Source: CADEFX01 sp050260355 (GTDB lineage Bacteria > Pseudomonadota > Alphaproteobacteria > Rhizobiales > Hyphomicrobiaceae). From it: a stretch of DNA of 64,000 nt. The DNA lies in NCBI GenBank assembly GCA_050260355.1, contig JBLNBZ010000048.1:1-64000 (forward strand). The letters run 5' to 3'. The position numbers and the translations under genes were made by a program. Positions 24,210 to 32,191 of this stretch are shown one piece after another (positions within the stretch are counted from its first letter, which is position 1; every line of letters begins with the position of its first letter). Below the pieces are notes generated by a model. It saw only the letters and a program-made list of their open reading frames with translations, made no database searches and was not told the DNA's origin.

Positions 24210-25357
24210 CCGGGCTTGCCCTCGAAGAACTCCTTCACCTTGCTGAAGAAGCCGCTCGAAGCCGGGTTGGTCTCCTTGTTGGACTCCTGCTCGAACTGTT
24301 CCAGCAGCTCGCGCTGGCGGCGCGTCAGGTTCTTCGGCGTCTCGACCTCGACCTGGATGTACATGTCACCCTGCACCTTGGAGCGCAGGACGGGCATGCC
24401 TTTGCCCTTCAGCCGGAACTGCTTGCCCGTCTCCGTGCCAGCGGGGACCGGCATCCTGACGCGGTTGCCATCCACCGTCGGCACGTCGATCTGCCCGCCG
24501 AGCGCGGCAGTGGTCATGGAGATCGGAACGCGGCAGAAGATATCCGCGCCGTCGCGCTGGAAGAACTCGTGCGGCTTGATGGACAGGAAAATGTAGAGGT
24601 CGCCGGTGGGACCGCCGCGCATGCCAGCCTCGCCCTCGCCGGCTAGGCGAATACGCGTGCCGTCCTCGACCCCGGCCGGAATGTTGACGGCGAGCGTGCG
24701 CTCCTTCGTGACACGCCCGGCGCCAGAGCACGTGGGGCACGGATCCTCAATGAACTCCCCGCGCCCCTGACAGGACGGGCATGTCCGCTCGATCGTAAAG
24801 AAGCCCTGACTGGCGCGCACCTTGCCGGCACCGCCGCAGGTTGGGCACGTCGTCGGCCTGGTGCCAGCTCGGGCACCCGTACCAGAACATGTCTCGCAGG
24901 CAACGCTGGTTGGGACGCGGATCTGCGCCTGCTTGCCGGTGAACGCCTCTGACAGCGTGATTTCCATGTTGTACCGGATGTCGGCGCCACGCTCGCGCCC
25001 GGAACGCTGGCCGCGCGCGCTGCCACGACGCCCGCCCATGAATTCGCCGAACAGGTCGTCGAAGATGTCGGACATGGACGACGCAAAGTCGGGTCCGAAA
25101 CCACCAGGTCCGCCGCGGCCGCCTGCGCCGCCCTCGAAAGCGGCATGCCCGAACTGATCGTAGGCGCTACGCTTCTGCGGGTCCTTCAGGACCTCGTAGG
25201 CCTCGTTCATCTCCTTGAATTTCTGCTCGGCTGCCTTGTCGCCGGGGTTCCTGTCGGGATGATGCTCCTTGGCCAGCTTGCGAAAGGCGGACTTGATGTC
25301 TTGCTCGCTGGCTCCCCGCGTAAGCCCCAGCACTTCGTAGTAGTCGCGTTTCGCCAT
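24206..25357 (-). CDS. dnaJ: Chaperone DnaJ (Hsp40)
   Basis: A 383-residue type I DnaJ that stimulates DnaK ATPase and delivers clients. The J domain contains YYEVLGL and the HPD motif in KEHHPDRNPG near residue 33. A Gly/Phe-rich linker follows (GAGGRGGPGGFGPDF). Four zinc-binding repeats of the form CxxCxGxG are present (CETCSGTG, CPTCGGAG, CPSCQGRG, CPTCSGAG) at about residues 150-205. The ATG at 25357 begins the J domain; a GTG-type start six codons upstream is not needed. It lies 167 bp downstream of dnaK and overlaps pyrF. Confidence 0.97.
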   Translation of the reverse strand: MAKRDYYEVLGLTRGASEQDIKSAFRKLAKEHHPDRNPGDKAAEQKFKEMNEAYEVLKDPQKRSAYDQFGHAAFEGGAGGRGGPGGFGPDFASSMSDIFDDLFGEFMGGRRGSARGQRSGRERGADIRYNMEITLSEAFTGKQAQIRVPTSVACETCSGTGARAGTRPTTCPTCGGAGKVRASQGFFTIERTCPSCQGRGEFIEDPCPTCSGAGRVTKERTLAVNIPAGVEDGTRIRLAGEGEAGMRGGPTGDLYIFLSIKPHEFFQRDGADIFCRVPISMTTAALGGQIDVPTVDGNRVRMPVPAGTETGKQFRLKGKGMPVLRSKVQGDMYIQVEVETPKNLTRRQRELLEQFEQESNKETNPASSGFFSKVKEFFEGKPG

Positions 25358-25383
25358 TGATCGGCTTCCAGTCACGTCCCCGG

Positions 25384-25419
25384 GTCCAGCGCAGGCGCAA
25401 TCAGACGCATCCGCTGGAC
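25384..25419. repeat. Inverted repeat in the dnaK-dnaJ spacer
   Basis: A perfect 8-bp inverted repeat (gtccagcg at 25384-25391, cgctggac at 25412-25419) encloses 20 bases that can pair partly with each other. In the direction of dnaK-dnaJ transcription it has a T run before, not after, the stem, so it is not a normal terminator. It may be an RNA processing or stability element between the two genes. Confidence 0.5.
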
Positions 25420-25524
25420 AAAAAGAAACCCCCGCGCTGCCTGCTCAGACGATGGCTGCCTGGATATGGGCGTACTCGTCTTTGCAAGCCAGAGCGAGGG
25501 TCGTCATTTTCAATCCCCTGAAGG

Positions 25525-27459
25525 TCAGGCGGACTTCTTCTTGTCGTCCTTGACCTCCTCGAACTGCGCATCGACGACATTGTCGCCGTCCTTGCCACTC
25601 TGCGAGCTGCCCGTGGACCCGCCTTCCTCGCCCTCGGCAGCCTTCTTGTTGGCGGCGTAAACGGCCTCACCAAGCTTCATCGATGCCTGCATCAAGGCCT
25701 GAGTGGTGGACTTGATCTTCTCCGCATCGTCGCCGTTGACCGCATCCTTGACGGCTGCGAGCGCTGTCTCGATCGTGGTCTTGTCGGCGGGAGCGACCTT
25801 CTCGCCGTGCTCCTTGAGGTCCTTCTCGATCTGGGCGGCAAGCTGGTCGGCGTTGTTGCGCGCCTCGACGAGCTCTCGCTTCTTCTTGTCCTCGTCCTTG
25901 AAGCGCTCGGCCTCCTCGGTCATGCGCTTGATCTCGTCGTCGCTCAGGCCGCCAGAGGCCTGGATGCGGATCGACTGTTCCTTGCCGGTCTTCTTGTCCT
26001 TGGCGGAAACATGCACGATGCCGTTGGCGTCGATGTCGAACGTGACCTCGATCTGCGGGATGCCGCGCGGCGCCGGCGGAATGCCGTCCAGGTCGAACCG
26101 ACCGAGCAACTTGTTGTCGGCCGCCATCTCGCGCTCGCCCTGATAGACATTGATCGTCACCGCGCGCTGACCGTCCTCGGCCGTCGAGAACACCTGGCTC
26201 TTCTTGGTCGGAATGGTCGTGTTGCGGTCGATCAGGCGCGTGAACACGCCGCCCAGCGTCTCGATGCCGAGCGACAACGGCGTCACATCGAGCAGCAGAA
26301 CGTCCTTGACGTCGCCCTTGAGCACGCCGCCCTGGATCGCCGCGCCGACGGCCACCACCTCATCCGGGTTGACGCCCCGATGCGGCTCCTTGCCGAACAG
26401 CTTCTTGACCTCGGCCTGCACGCGCGGCATGCGCGTCATGCCGCCGACCAGCACGACCTCATCGATCTCCGCTGCCTTGAGCCCGGCATCCTTCAATGCG
26501 TGCTCGCAAGGCGGAATGGTCTTCATGATGAGATCCTCGACGAGGCTCTCGAGCTTGGCGCGCGTGAGCTTCATCGCCAGATGCAGCGGCGACTGCGTCT
26601 GCGGACTCATCGAAATGAACGGCAGATTGATCTCGGTCTGCTGAGCGCTGGACAGCTCGATCTTGGCCTTCTCGGCCGCTTCCTTCAGACGCTGCAGTGC
26701 CAGCTTGTCATTCTTCAGATCGATCGAGTTCTCTTTCTTGAACTCCGCTGCCAGATACTCGACCAGGCGCATGTCGAAGTCCTCGCCGCCGAGGAACGTA
26801 TCGCCGTTGGTCGATTTGACCTCGAAGACGCCGTCGCCGATCTCGAGGATCGAGATATCGAATGTGCCGCCGCCAAGGTCATAGACGGCGATCGTCTTGG
26901 ACTGCTTCTTCTTGTCAAGGCCATAGGCGAGTGCGGCCGCCGTCGGCTCGTTGATGATGCGCAGCACCTCGAGACCCGCGATCTTGCCCGCGTCCTTGGT
27001 TGCCTGTCTCTGCGCGTCGTTGAAGTAGGCGGGTACAGTGATCACCGCCTGGGTGACCGGGTGTCCGAGATAGGCCTCGGCCGTCTCCTTCATCTTCTGC
27101 AGGATGAAGGCAGAGATCTGCGAGGGCGAATACTGCTTGCCTTGTGCCTCGACCCAGGCGTCTCCGTTCTGCCCTTCGATAATCTTGTAGGGGACGAGCT
27201 TCTTGTCCTTTTCCACCATCGGGTCGGTGTAGCGGCGCCCGATCAGGCGCTTGATCGCGAAGAAGGTGTTGGTGGGGTTGGTAACGCCCTGGCGCTTCGC
27301 CGGCAGGCCAATCAGGCGTTCACCGTCGTCCGTAAAGGCGACAATTGAGGGCGTGGTGTTCATGCCCTCGGCATTGGCGATGACCTTGGGTGCGTTGCCC
27401 TCCATGACGGCGACGCATGAATTGGTGGTCCCCAGATCGATGCCGATAACTTTTGCCAT
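25525..27459 (-). CDS. dnaK: Molecular chaperone DnaK (Hsp70)
   Basis: A 644-residue Hsp70. The ATPase domain opens with VIGIDLGTTNSCVAVMEG, the phosphate-2 motif AVYDLGGGTFDISIL is near residue 195, and VLVGGMTRMPRVQ is near residue 340. The substrate-binding domain starts after DVKDVLLLDVTPLSLGIE. A long helical lid and a C-terminal Gly/Ser- and acidic-rich tail complete a standard length. It is the first gene of dnaK-dnaJ-pyrF. A heat-shock-type promoter is predicted about 125 bp upstream. The alkB gene is divergent. Confidence 0.98.
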   Translation of the reverse strand: MAKVIGIDLGTTNSCVAVMEGNAPKVIANAEGMNTTPSIVAFTDDGERLIGLPAKRQGVTNPTNTFFAIKRLIGRRYTDPMVEKDKKLVPYKIIEGQNGDAWVEAQGKQYSPSQISAFILQKMKETAEAYLGHPVTQAVITVPAYFNDAQRQATKDAGKIAGLEVLRIINEPTAAALAYGLDKKKQSKTIAVYDLGGGTFDISILEIGDGVFEVKSTNGDTFLGGEDFDMRLVEYLAAEFKKENSIDLKNDKLALQRLKEAAEKAKIELSSAQQTEINLPFISMSPQTQSPLHLAMKLTRAKLESLVEDLIMKTIPPCEHALKDAGLKAAEIDEVVLVGGMTRMPRVQAEVKKLFGKEPHRGVNPDEVVAVGAAIQGGVLKGDVKDVLLLDVTPLSLGIETLGGVFTRLIDRNTTIPTKKSQVFSTAEDGQRAVTINVYQGEREMAADNKLLGRFDLDGIPPAPRGIPQIEVTFDIDANGIVHVSAKDKKTGKEQSIRIQASGGLSDDEIKRMTEEAERFKDEDKKKRELVEARNNADQLAAQIEKDLKEHGEKVAPADKTTIETALAAVKDAVNGDDAEKIKSTTQALMQASMKLGEAVYAANKKAAEGEEGGSTGSSQSGKDGDNVVDAQFEEVKDDKKKSA

Positions 27460-27582
27460 GTCGAGCAAGTCCTCTCTTTTGCGGCGAACCGTGCGGGCCC
27501 GATGAGGCGCCCGATGCTCCAAAGGCCCCTTGTTGGAGCCGCGGAAACGGTCCCCTGGAGCTAAAACCGACAACTTGACGCT

Positions 27583-27611
27583 ATATAGGCTCGGTGATTT
27601 GGCACCGCAAC
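27583..27611 (-). promoter_or_regulatory. Predicted RpoH-type promoter of dnaK
   Basis: On the minus strand GTTG (27611-27608) and CCTATAT (27589-27583) are 18 bp apart, matching the alphaproteobacterial sigma32 pattern CTTG-N17/18-CYTATNT with one mismatch in the -35 element. The implied mRNA leader is about 115 bases. Confidence 0.5.
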
Positions 27612-27679
27612 GCCCCGGGCGGCGCCGGTTGTGATAAAATTACCTCGGCCATGTTATCTGCGTCGCGGTCGTTTTCAGC

Positions 27680-28300
27680 ATGGAAAATAAAGGCTTCCCA
27701 GAGGGATTTCGGCACCTCCGCAGCTATCTCGATCGTAGCCGCCAAGCCGCGCTTCTCGGCGACATCCGCGCTGTCGTCGCGGAGGCCCCGTTGTATGTTC
27801 CGGCCATGCCGCGCTCCGGAAAACCGCTGTCCGTTCGCATGACCAACTGCGGCGCCCTCGGATGGGTGACCGACAAGGAGCGCGGATATCGTTACCAAAC
27901 GGTCCACCCCCTGACCGGCCGGGCCTGGCCGCCGATCCCCCAGCGGCTTTTCGATCTGTGGGCGGACGTCGCCGACTTCCCTGCGCCGCCGGAAGCCTGC
28001 CTGGTCAATTTCTACTCGGCCGATGCGAAGCTCGGCAGCCATCGTGACGAGGACGAGGAGGACTTTGCGGCCCCGGTCGTTTCCGTATCGCTCGGCGACG
28101 ATGCCGTCTTTCACATCGGCGGCCTGCGGCGCACGGACCCGAAGACGCGGATAGCGCTGCGGTCAGGGGATGTGGTGATTCTGGGCGGCAGCTCCAGGCT
28201 TGCCTATCACGGCGTCGACCGGGTGCTTGCAGGCACGTCCCACCTATTGGCGGAGGGCGGTCGCATCAACCTCACCCTGCGCCGCGTCCGCAAGCCCTGA
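27680..28300 (+). CDS. alkB: AlkB-type Fe(II)/2-oxoglutarate dioxygenase, DNA alkylation repair
   Basis: A 206-residue AlkB that removes N1-methyladenine and N3-methylcytosine lesions by oxidative demethylation. The Fe(II) ligands are in GSHRDEDE (His-x-Asp, near residue 121) and in LAYHGVDRV near residue 172. RINLTLRR at the C-terminus provides the Arg residues that bind 2-oxoglutarate and close the substrate pocket. LVNFYSADAKLG is also typical. No strong ribosome site is seen before the ATG. It is divergent from dnaK and converges with grpE, with 22 bp between stops. Confidence 0.93.
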   Translation: MENKGFPEGFRHLRSYLDRSRQAALLGDIRAVVAEAPLYVPAMPRSGKPLSVRMTNCGALGWVTDKERGYRYQTVHPLTGRAWPPIPQRLFDLWADVADFPAPPEACLVNFYSADAKLGSHRDEDEEDFAAPVVSVSLGDDAVFHIGGLRRTDPKTRIALRSGDVVILGGSSRLAYHGVDRVLAGTSHLLAEGGRINLTLRRVRKP

Positions 28301-28322
28301 AGCCCAGTGGCGCTGGCCGCGG

Positions 28323-29024
28323 CTAGCCCGGCCGTTGATCACCCTGCGGTCCGGCTCCCGGTTGCCCGTCGGAGGGGGCATCGTCGTTTGCGGCCTTGGA
28401 TGTACCGGCGTCAGCTTGCGAGGCGTCCGTGGCCGACAGCTTGGGCCCGCCCTTGGCGACGACGACCATTGCTGGCCGCAGCACGCGATCCTCGATCATG
28501 TACCCGGCTTGCAGCACCTGGACCACGGTCCCCGCCGGCACGTCCGGGTTCTGCGCCTCCATGACTGCCTGGTGCTGATGCGGGTTGAACAGCTCGCCTT
28601 GCGCCTGCATGCGCTTGATGCCGTGGCGCTCCAGCACGTTGATCAGCTCGCGCTCGGTCATGGTGACGCCCTCGAGAAAGCTCTTGAGGGTCGGGTCCTG
28701 CTCGGCAGCCTGCGCCGGCACCGCGTCGATAGCCCGCTGGAAATTGTCGCCGACGGTCAGAATGTCGTGCGCAAACTTGGAAACGGCGTACTTCAGAGTG
28801 TCCGCCTTCTCGCGCTCGCTCCGCTTCCTGATGTTGTCGATCTCCGCGAGCGCACGCAGCAGCCGATCCTTGAGATCGGCGTTCTCGTTCGTCAGCGCTG
28901 CGATCTGGGCATCGTGCCCCGCTGACGCAGGCTCGGCCGCGGCTCGGGCGGAGCCTCCCTGCTCATTCGTCGTTGCGTTGCCTTCTGCCGCTGTCGCTTC
29001 TGTCCGCTTGGTGTCGTCGATCAT
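28323..29024 (-). CDS. grpE: Nucleotide exchange factor GrpE
   Basis: A 233-residue homodimeric cochaperone that releases ADP from DnaK. A disordered Ala/Glu-rich N-terminus is followed by a long coiled coil (LTNENADLKDRLLRALAEID, then NIRKRSEREK). The C-terminal beta-domain has FNPHQHQAVMEAQ and GTVVQVLQAGYMIEDRVLRP, then VVVAKG. The Asp/Pro/Gly-rich tail is longer than in E. coli. It lies 101 bp downstream of hrcA on the same strand and is probably co-transcribed with it, as in many alphaproteobacteria. Confidence 0.96.
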   Translation of the reverse strand: MIDDTKRTEATAAEGNATTNEQGGSARAAAEPASAGHDAQIAALTNENADLKDRLLRALAEIDNIRKRSEREKADTLKYAVSKFAHDILTVGDNFQRAIDAVPAQAAEQDPTLKSFLEGVTMTERELINVLERHGIKRMQAQGELFNPHQHQAVMEAQNPDVPAGTVVQVLQAGYMIEDRVLRPAMVVVAKGGPKLSATDASQADAGTSKAANDDAPSDGQPGAGPQGDQRPG

Positions 29025-29125
29025 TGGCTCACTGCTTGGGGATGGCGAATCAACTGTACCCCGACAGCCTGGGGCTGCGGGTGTGGTTCAGCAGGCCACG
29101 GATATCATGCCAATACGCGGAGAAA

Positions 29126-30184
29126 TCAAGCCAGCACACGCCCTACGAGCTTGGCCGTATAGTCCACCATGGGAATAATGCGGGCATAGTTCAGCCGTGT
29201 CGGCCCGATCACACCCAGCACACCCACAACCTTGCGATTCGTGTCGCGGAACGGCGCGACGATCAGGGACGAGCCTGAAAGAGAGAAAAGCTTGTTCTCC
29301 GCGCCAATGAAAATATGCACACCCTCCCCGCTCTCGGCGAGCCCCAGCAACTGGATCAGGTCGCGCTTGGCCTCGAGGTCGTCGAAGAGCCGGCGAATGC
29401 GCTCCAGATCCTCGATCGCGGTCAGGTCCTTGAGCAGGTTGGCCTGCCCACGCACGAGCAGACTCTTGCGCTCGTCCTGCGCCCCGGACCACGTCGCCAG
29501 ACCCGCCTCGATCACCTTCTTGGTCAGTGCATCAAGCTCCGCCTTGGCCGTGGCAAGCTCCTTCTCGATGCGCACCTTGGCGTCGCCGATGGTCAGGCCG
29601 CGGATGTGTCGATTGAGATAGTTGGAGGCCTCGACCAGTGCGGACGGCGGCAGCCCCCGCGGCACACTGATGACGCGGTTCTCGACGGTCTGGTCCTCGC
29701 TGACCAGGATAACGAGCGCCTTTCCGGGCTCCAGAGGCACGAACTCGATGTGCTTGAGGCGCGCGTCCTGCTTCTCGCTGAGGACGAGGCCCGCGCAATG
29801 CGACAGGCCGGAGATCATCTCGCCGGCTTCCGACAGCACCTGATCCACCGATTTCCCGCGCCGGACGGACACGTGAGCTTCGATCTGCCGGCGCTCTTCC
29901 TCGGTCAGGTCGCCGACCTCGAGCAGGCCGTCGACGAACAGGCGCAGGCCGGTTTGCGTGGGCAGGCGACCGGCAGACGTATGCGGGGCGTAGATGAGGC
30001 CCAGTTGCTCCAGGTCCGCCATCACGTTGCGCACCGAAGCCGGTGACAACGTCATCGGCAGGTAGCGCGACAGGTTGCGCGACCCAACCGGCTCTCCCGT
30101 GGAGAGATAGCTCTCCACGATCTGGCGGAAAATCGTGCGGGAGCGCTCATTGAGCTGGGCCAGTTCTTTGGGTGTTTCCGGCAT
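29126..30184 (-). CDS. hrcA: Heat-inducible transcription repressor HrcA
   Basis: A 352-residue repressor that binds CIRCE operators and controls groESL-type genes. The N-terminal winged helix (SRTIFRQIVESYLSTGEPVG, then SPASVRNVMADLEQLGLI) and the wing HTSAGRLPT are canonical. The C-terminal GAF-like dimerisation region includes LIVAPFRD and VVGVLGVIGPTRLNYARII. A perfect match to the alphaproteobacterial RpoH promoter lies 39 bp upstream. I see no CIRCE element (TTAGCACTC-N9-GAGTGCTAA) in the window, so its targets are elsewhere. The divergent neighbour is rph. Confidence 0.96.
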   Translation of the reverse strand: MPETPKELAQLNERSRTIFRQIVESYLSTGEPVGSRNLSRYLPMTLSPASVRNVMADLEQLGLIYAPHTSAGRLPTQTGLRLFVDGLLEVGDLTEEERRQIEAHVSVRRGKSVDQVLSEAGEMISGLSHCAGLVLSEKQDARLKHIEFVPLEPGKALVILVSEDQTVENRVISVPRGLPPSALVEASNYLNRHIRGLTIGDAKVRIEKELATAKAELDALTKKVIEAGLATWSGAQDERKSLLVRGQANLLKDLTAIEDLERIRRLFDDLEAKRDLIQLLGLAESGEGVHIFIGAENKLFSLSGSSLIVAPFRDTNRKVVGVLGVIGPTRLNYARIIPMVDYTAKLVGRVLA

Positions 30185-30222
30185 TGCGGCAAAGAACGAT
30201 TTGATCTTCGGTCGGGCGAGTC

Positions 30223-30250
30223 AAATAAGTAATCCGCCTCGCTTAGCAAG
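30223..30250 (-). promoter_or_regulatory. RpoH-type promoter of hrcA
   Basis: On the minus strand CTTG (30250-30247) and CTTATTT (30229-30223) are separated by exactly 17 bp, a perfect match to the alphaproteobacterial sigma32 pattern CTTG-N17/18-CYTATNT. The predicted leader is about 30 bases. This would place hrcA, and probably grpE, under RpoH control. Confidence 0.65.
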
Positions 30251-30404
30251 ATGTTAGACAATGACTGCCGGCTCACGTCAAATCGGGGGAGGCGAGGTGC
30301 CTGGAGACCGTTGATCTGGCTCGACCCCTCCCTTAGCTTGGCGAGCCTCAGACCAACCCCCGCCCCTTCAATGTGCGGTCCGATGCGTTAAGGAGCTAGC
30401 GAGC

Positions 30405-31118
30405 ATGCGGCCCTCCAAACGTCAACCCGACGAGCTGCGGCGCGTCAGCATCGAGCGTGCGGTTTCCATCCACGCCGAGGGCTCCTGCCTGATCAAATTC
30501 GGGAACACGCATGTGCTGTGCACGGCGAGCCTCGAGGAGAGGGTGCCGCCCTGGCTCAAGGGGCAAGGCCGCGGCTGGGTGACGGCGGAATACGCCATGC
30601 TGCCACGCGCAACGTCCGAGCGCACCCGCCGCGAGGTGACCGTGGGCCACCCCTCGGGACGCACGCAGGAGATCCAGCGCCTGATCGGCCGTGCCCTGCG
30701 CGCCGTCATCGACCTCAAGCAGCTCGGTGAGCGCCAGATCTCCATCGACTGCGACGTGATCCAGGCGGACGGCGGCACGCGCACGGCCTCCATCACCGGT
30801 GCCTGGGTCGCCCTGCACGATTGCATCGCATGGATGAAGGCCCGCGATATGGTCCGGGACGGCGTGCTGCGCGACCAGGTTGCCGCCGTTTCCTGTGGTA
30901 TTTGGTCGGGAGAGCCTGTGCTGGACCTCGACTACGTCGAGGATTCGGGAGCCGACGCCGACGCCAACTTCGTGATGACGGGATCCGGGGGTATCGTCGA
31001 GGTGCAGGGCACCGCCGAGAAGCTGCCCTTCAACCAGGAGAGCTTCGATCGACTCATGGCCCTCGCACGCAAGGGCATCGGTGAGCTCATCGAGCTGCAG
31101 AAGCTGACCGTGACGTGA
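30405..31118 (+). CDS. rph: Ribonuclease PH
   Basis: A 237-residue phosphorolytic 3'-5' exoribonuclease that trims tRNA 3' ends. MRPSKRQPDELR and the VLCTASLEERVPPWLKG segment start the RNase PH fold. GRTQEIQRLIGRALRAVIDL near residue 83 and DCDVIQADGGTRTASITGA near residue 112 contain the phosphate- and RNA-binding residues. The C-terminal domain has GSGGIVEVQGTAEKLPF. AAGGAG lies upstream of the ATG. It starts a four-gene plus-strand run with a VOC protein, rdgB and hemW. Confidence 0.97.
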   Translation: MRPSKRQPDELRRVSIERAVSIHAEGSCLIKFGNTHVLCTASLEERVPPWLKGQGRGWVTAEYAMLPRATSERTRREVTVGHPSGRTQEIQRLIGRALRAVIDLKQLGERQISIDCDVIQADGGTRTASITGAWVALHDCIAWMKARDMVRDGVLRDQVAAVSCGIWSGEPVLDLDYVEDSGADADANFVMTGSGGIVEVQGTAEKLPFNQESFDRLMALARKGIGELIELQKLTVT

Positions 31119-31163
31119 TCGCATACGGTCCGCACCGCCTCGATCGCAAAGGACGAGGTTGCC

Positions 31164-31574
31164 ATGAGGCCCGACGGCGTTCTTGAAACCGTGCTCTATG
31201 CTGCCGATCTTTCGGCAACGGAGCAGTTCTACCGGGACATTCTGGGAATGGAGCCGTTTTCGAAGCAGGCGGGGCGGCAACTTTTCTACCGCTGCGGCGA
31301 CCAGGTGCTGCTGATCTTCGATCCTGAAGCGACACGTCATCCGCCGAAGCCGGGTGCGCTTCCGGTGCCCCCGCACGGGATGGTGGGGGAGGGGCACGTG
31401 TGCTTTCGTGCCTCGGCACAACAAATCGATGCCTGGCGCGAGCGGCTCGAGCAGAAGGGCGTTGCCATCGAGGCGGACTTCGTGTGGCCGTCCGGGGGGC
31501 GATCCGTCTACTTCCGCGATCCGGCGGGCAATTGCCTTGAGTTTGCCGAGCCGAGGATATGGGGGCTTGATTGA
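31164..31574 (+). CDS. VOC (glyoxalase/bleomycin resistance) family protein
   Basis: A 136-residue protein with two beta-alpha-beta-beta-beta modules. The N-terminal half, LETVLYAADLSATEQFYRDI, is a typical first module, and VYFRDPAGNCLEFAEPRIWG is the typical last strand with a Glu metal ligand. HGMVGEGHVCFRAS contains a His that may be a second ligand. The stop overlaps the TTG start of rdgB. A role in detoxification or small-molecule metabolism is possible, but the substrate cannot be deduced. Members of this family are often found between rph and rdgB in related bacteria. Confidence 0.83.
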   Translation: MRPDGVLETVLYAADLSATEQFYRDILGMEPFSKQAGRQLFYRCGDQVLLIFDPEATRHPPKPGALPVPPHGMVGEGHVCFRASAQQIDAWRERLEQKGVAIEADFVWPSGGRSVYFRDPAGNCLEFAEPRIWGLD

Positions 31575-32191
31575 GACGCCTGGAGCGTGGCACCGAGCTG
31601 GTCCTGGCCAGTCACAACCCGGGCAAGCTGCGTGAGCTAGCGGAGCTGATGCGACCCTTTGGTATCGCCGTCTTATCGGCTGGTGAGCTGGGGGTCCCCG
31701 AGCCGGAGGAAACCGAAACGACCTTTGCCGGCAATGCGCGCCTGAAGGCCCTTCACTGCGCCCGCACGAGCGGCAGACCAGCCTTGGCTGACGATTCCGG
31801 GCTCGAGGTGGCGGCGCTCGGAGGTGAGCCCGGGGTCTATTCCGCCCGCTGGGCGGGGCCCGCTAAGGATTTCGCCGCCGCCATGGCGCAGGTCGAACGC
31901 AGTCTTGCCGCCAAGGGCGCGCTCTCACCCGATCAGCGGCGCGCCAACTTCACCGCCGCGCTCTGCCTTGGATGGCCAGACGGCGAAGCCCAGGTTTTCG
32001 AGGGCAAGGTGTTCGGACACCTCGTGTGGCCGCCGAGGGGTACGCGGGGCTTCGGTTACGACCCCATATTCGTGCCGGATGGCGAGACCCAGACGTTCGG
32101 CGAGATGGAGCCGGCGGCAAAGCACGCCATCAGCCATCGCGCGCGAGCGTTCAAGCTTCTGGTCGAGGCCCAGTTCGATGCCGCCGACTGA
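31571..32191 (+). CDS. rdgB: dITP/XTP pyrophosphatase (non-canonical purine NTPase)
   Basis: A 206-residue Ham1/RdgB enzyme that hydrolyses ITP, dITP and XTP to keep the nucleotide pool clean. VLASHNPGKLREL at the N-terminus is the nucleotide-binding loop. ETTFAGNARLKAL, then ADDSGLEVAALGGEPGVYSA near residue 73, and GFGYDPIFVPDG near residue 158 are family signatures, and KHAISHRARA ends the domain. The start is TTG at 31571, overlapping the VOC stop; no better in-frame start exists. It overlaps the hemW start by 14 bp, which indicates translational coupling. Confidence 0.95.
   Translation: MRRLERGTELVLASHNPGKLRELAELMRPFGIAVLSAGELGVPEPEETETTFAGNARLKALHCARTSGRPALADDSGLEVAALGGEPGVYSARWAGPAKDFAAAMAQVERSLAAKGALSPDQRRANFTAALCLGWPDGEAQVFEGKVFGHLVWPPRGTRGFGYDPIFVPDGETQTFGEMEPAAKHAISHRARAFKLLVEAQFDAAD

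Noticed and set aside
25384..25419. Terminator between dnaK and dnaJ
   Set aside because: The T run precedes the stem in the direction of transcription, so the hairpin is not a Rho-independent terminator.
25807..27348. Long plus-strand open frame opposite dnaK
   Set aside because: Antisense of a fully conserved dnaK; composition is that of a codon-mirror frame.
30185..30404. CIRCE operator upstream of hrcA or dnaK
   Set aside because: No TTAGCACTC-N9-GAGTGCTAA or near match is visible; an RpoH-type promoter explains the region better.
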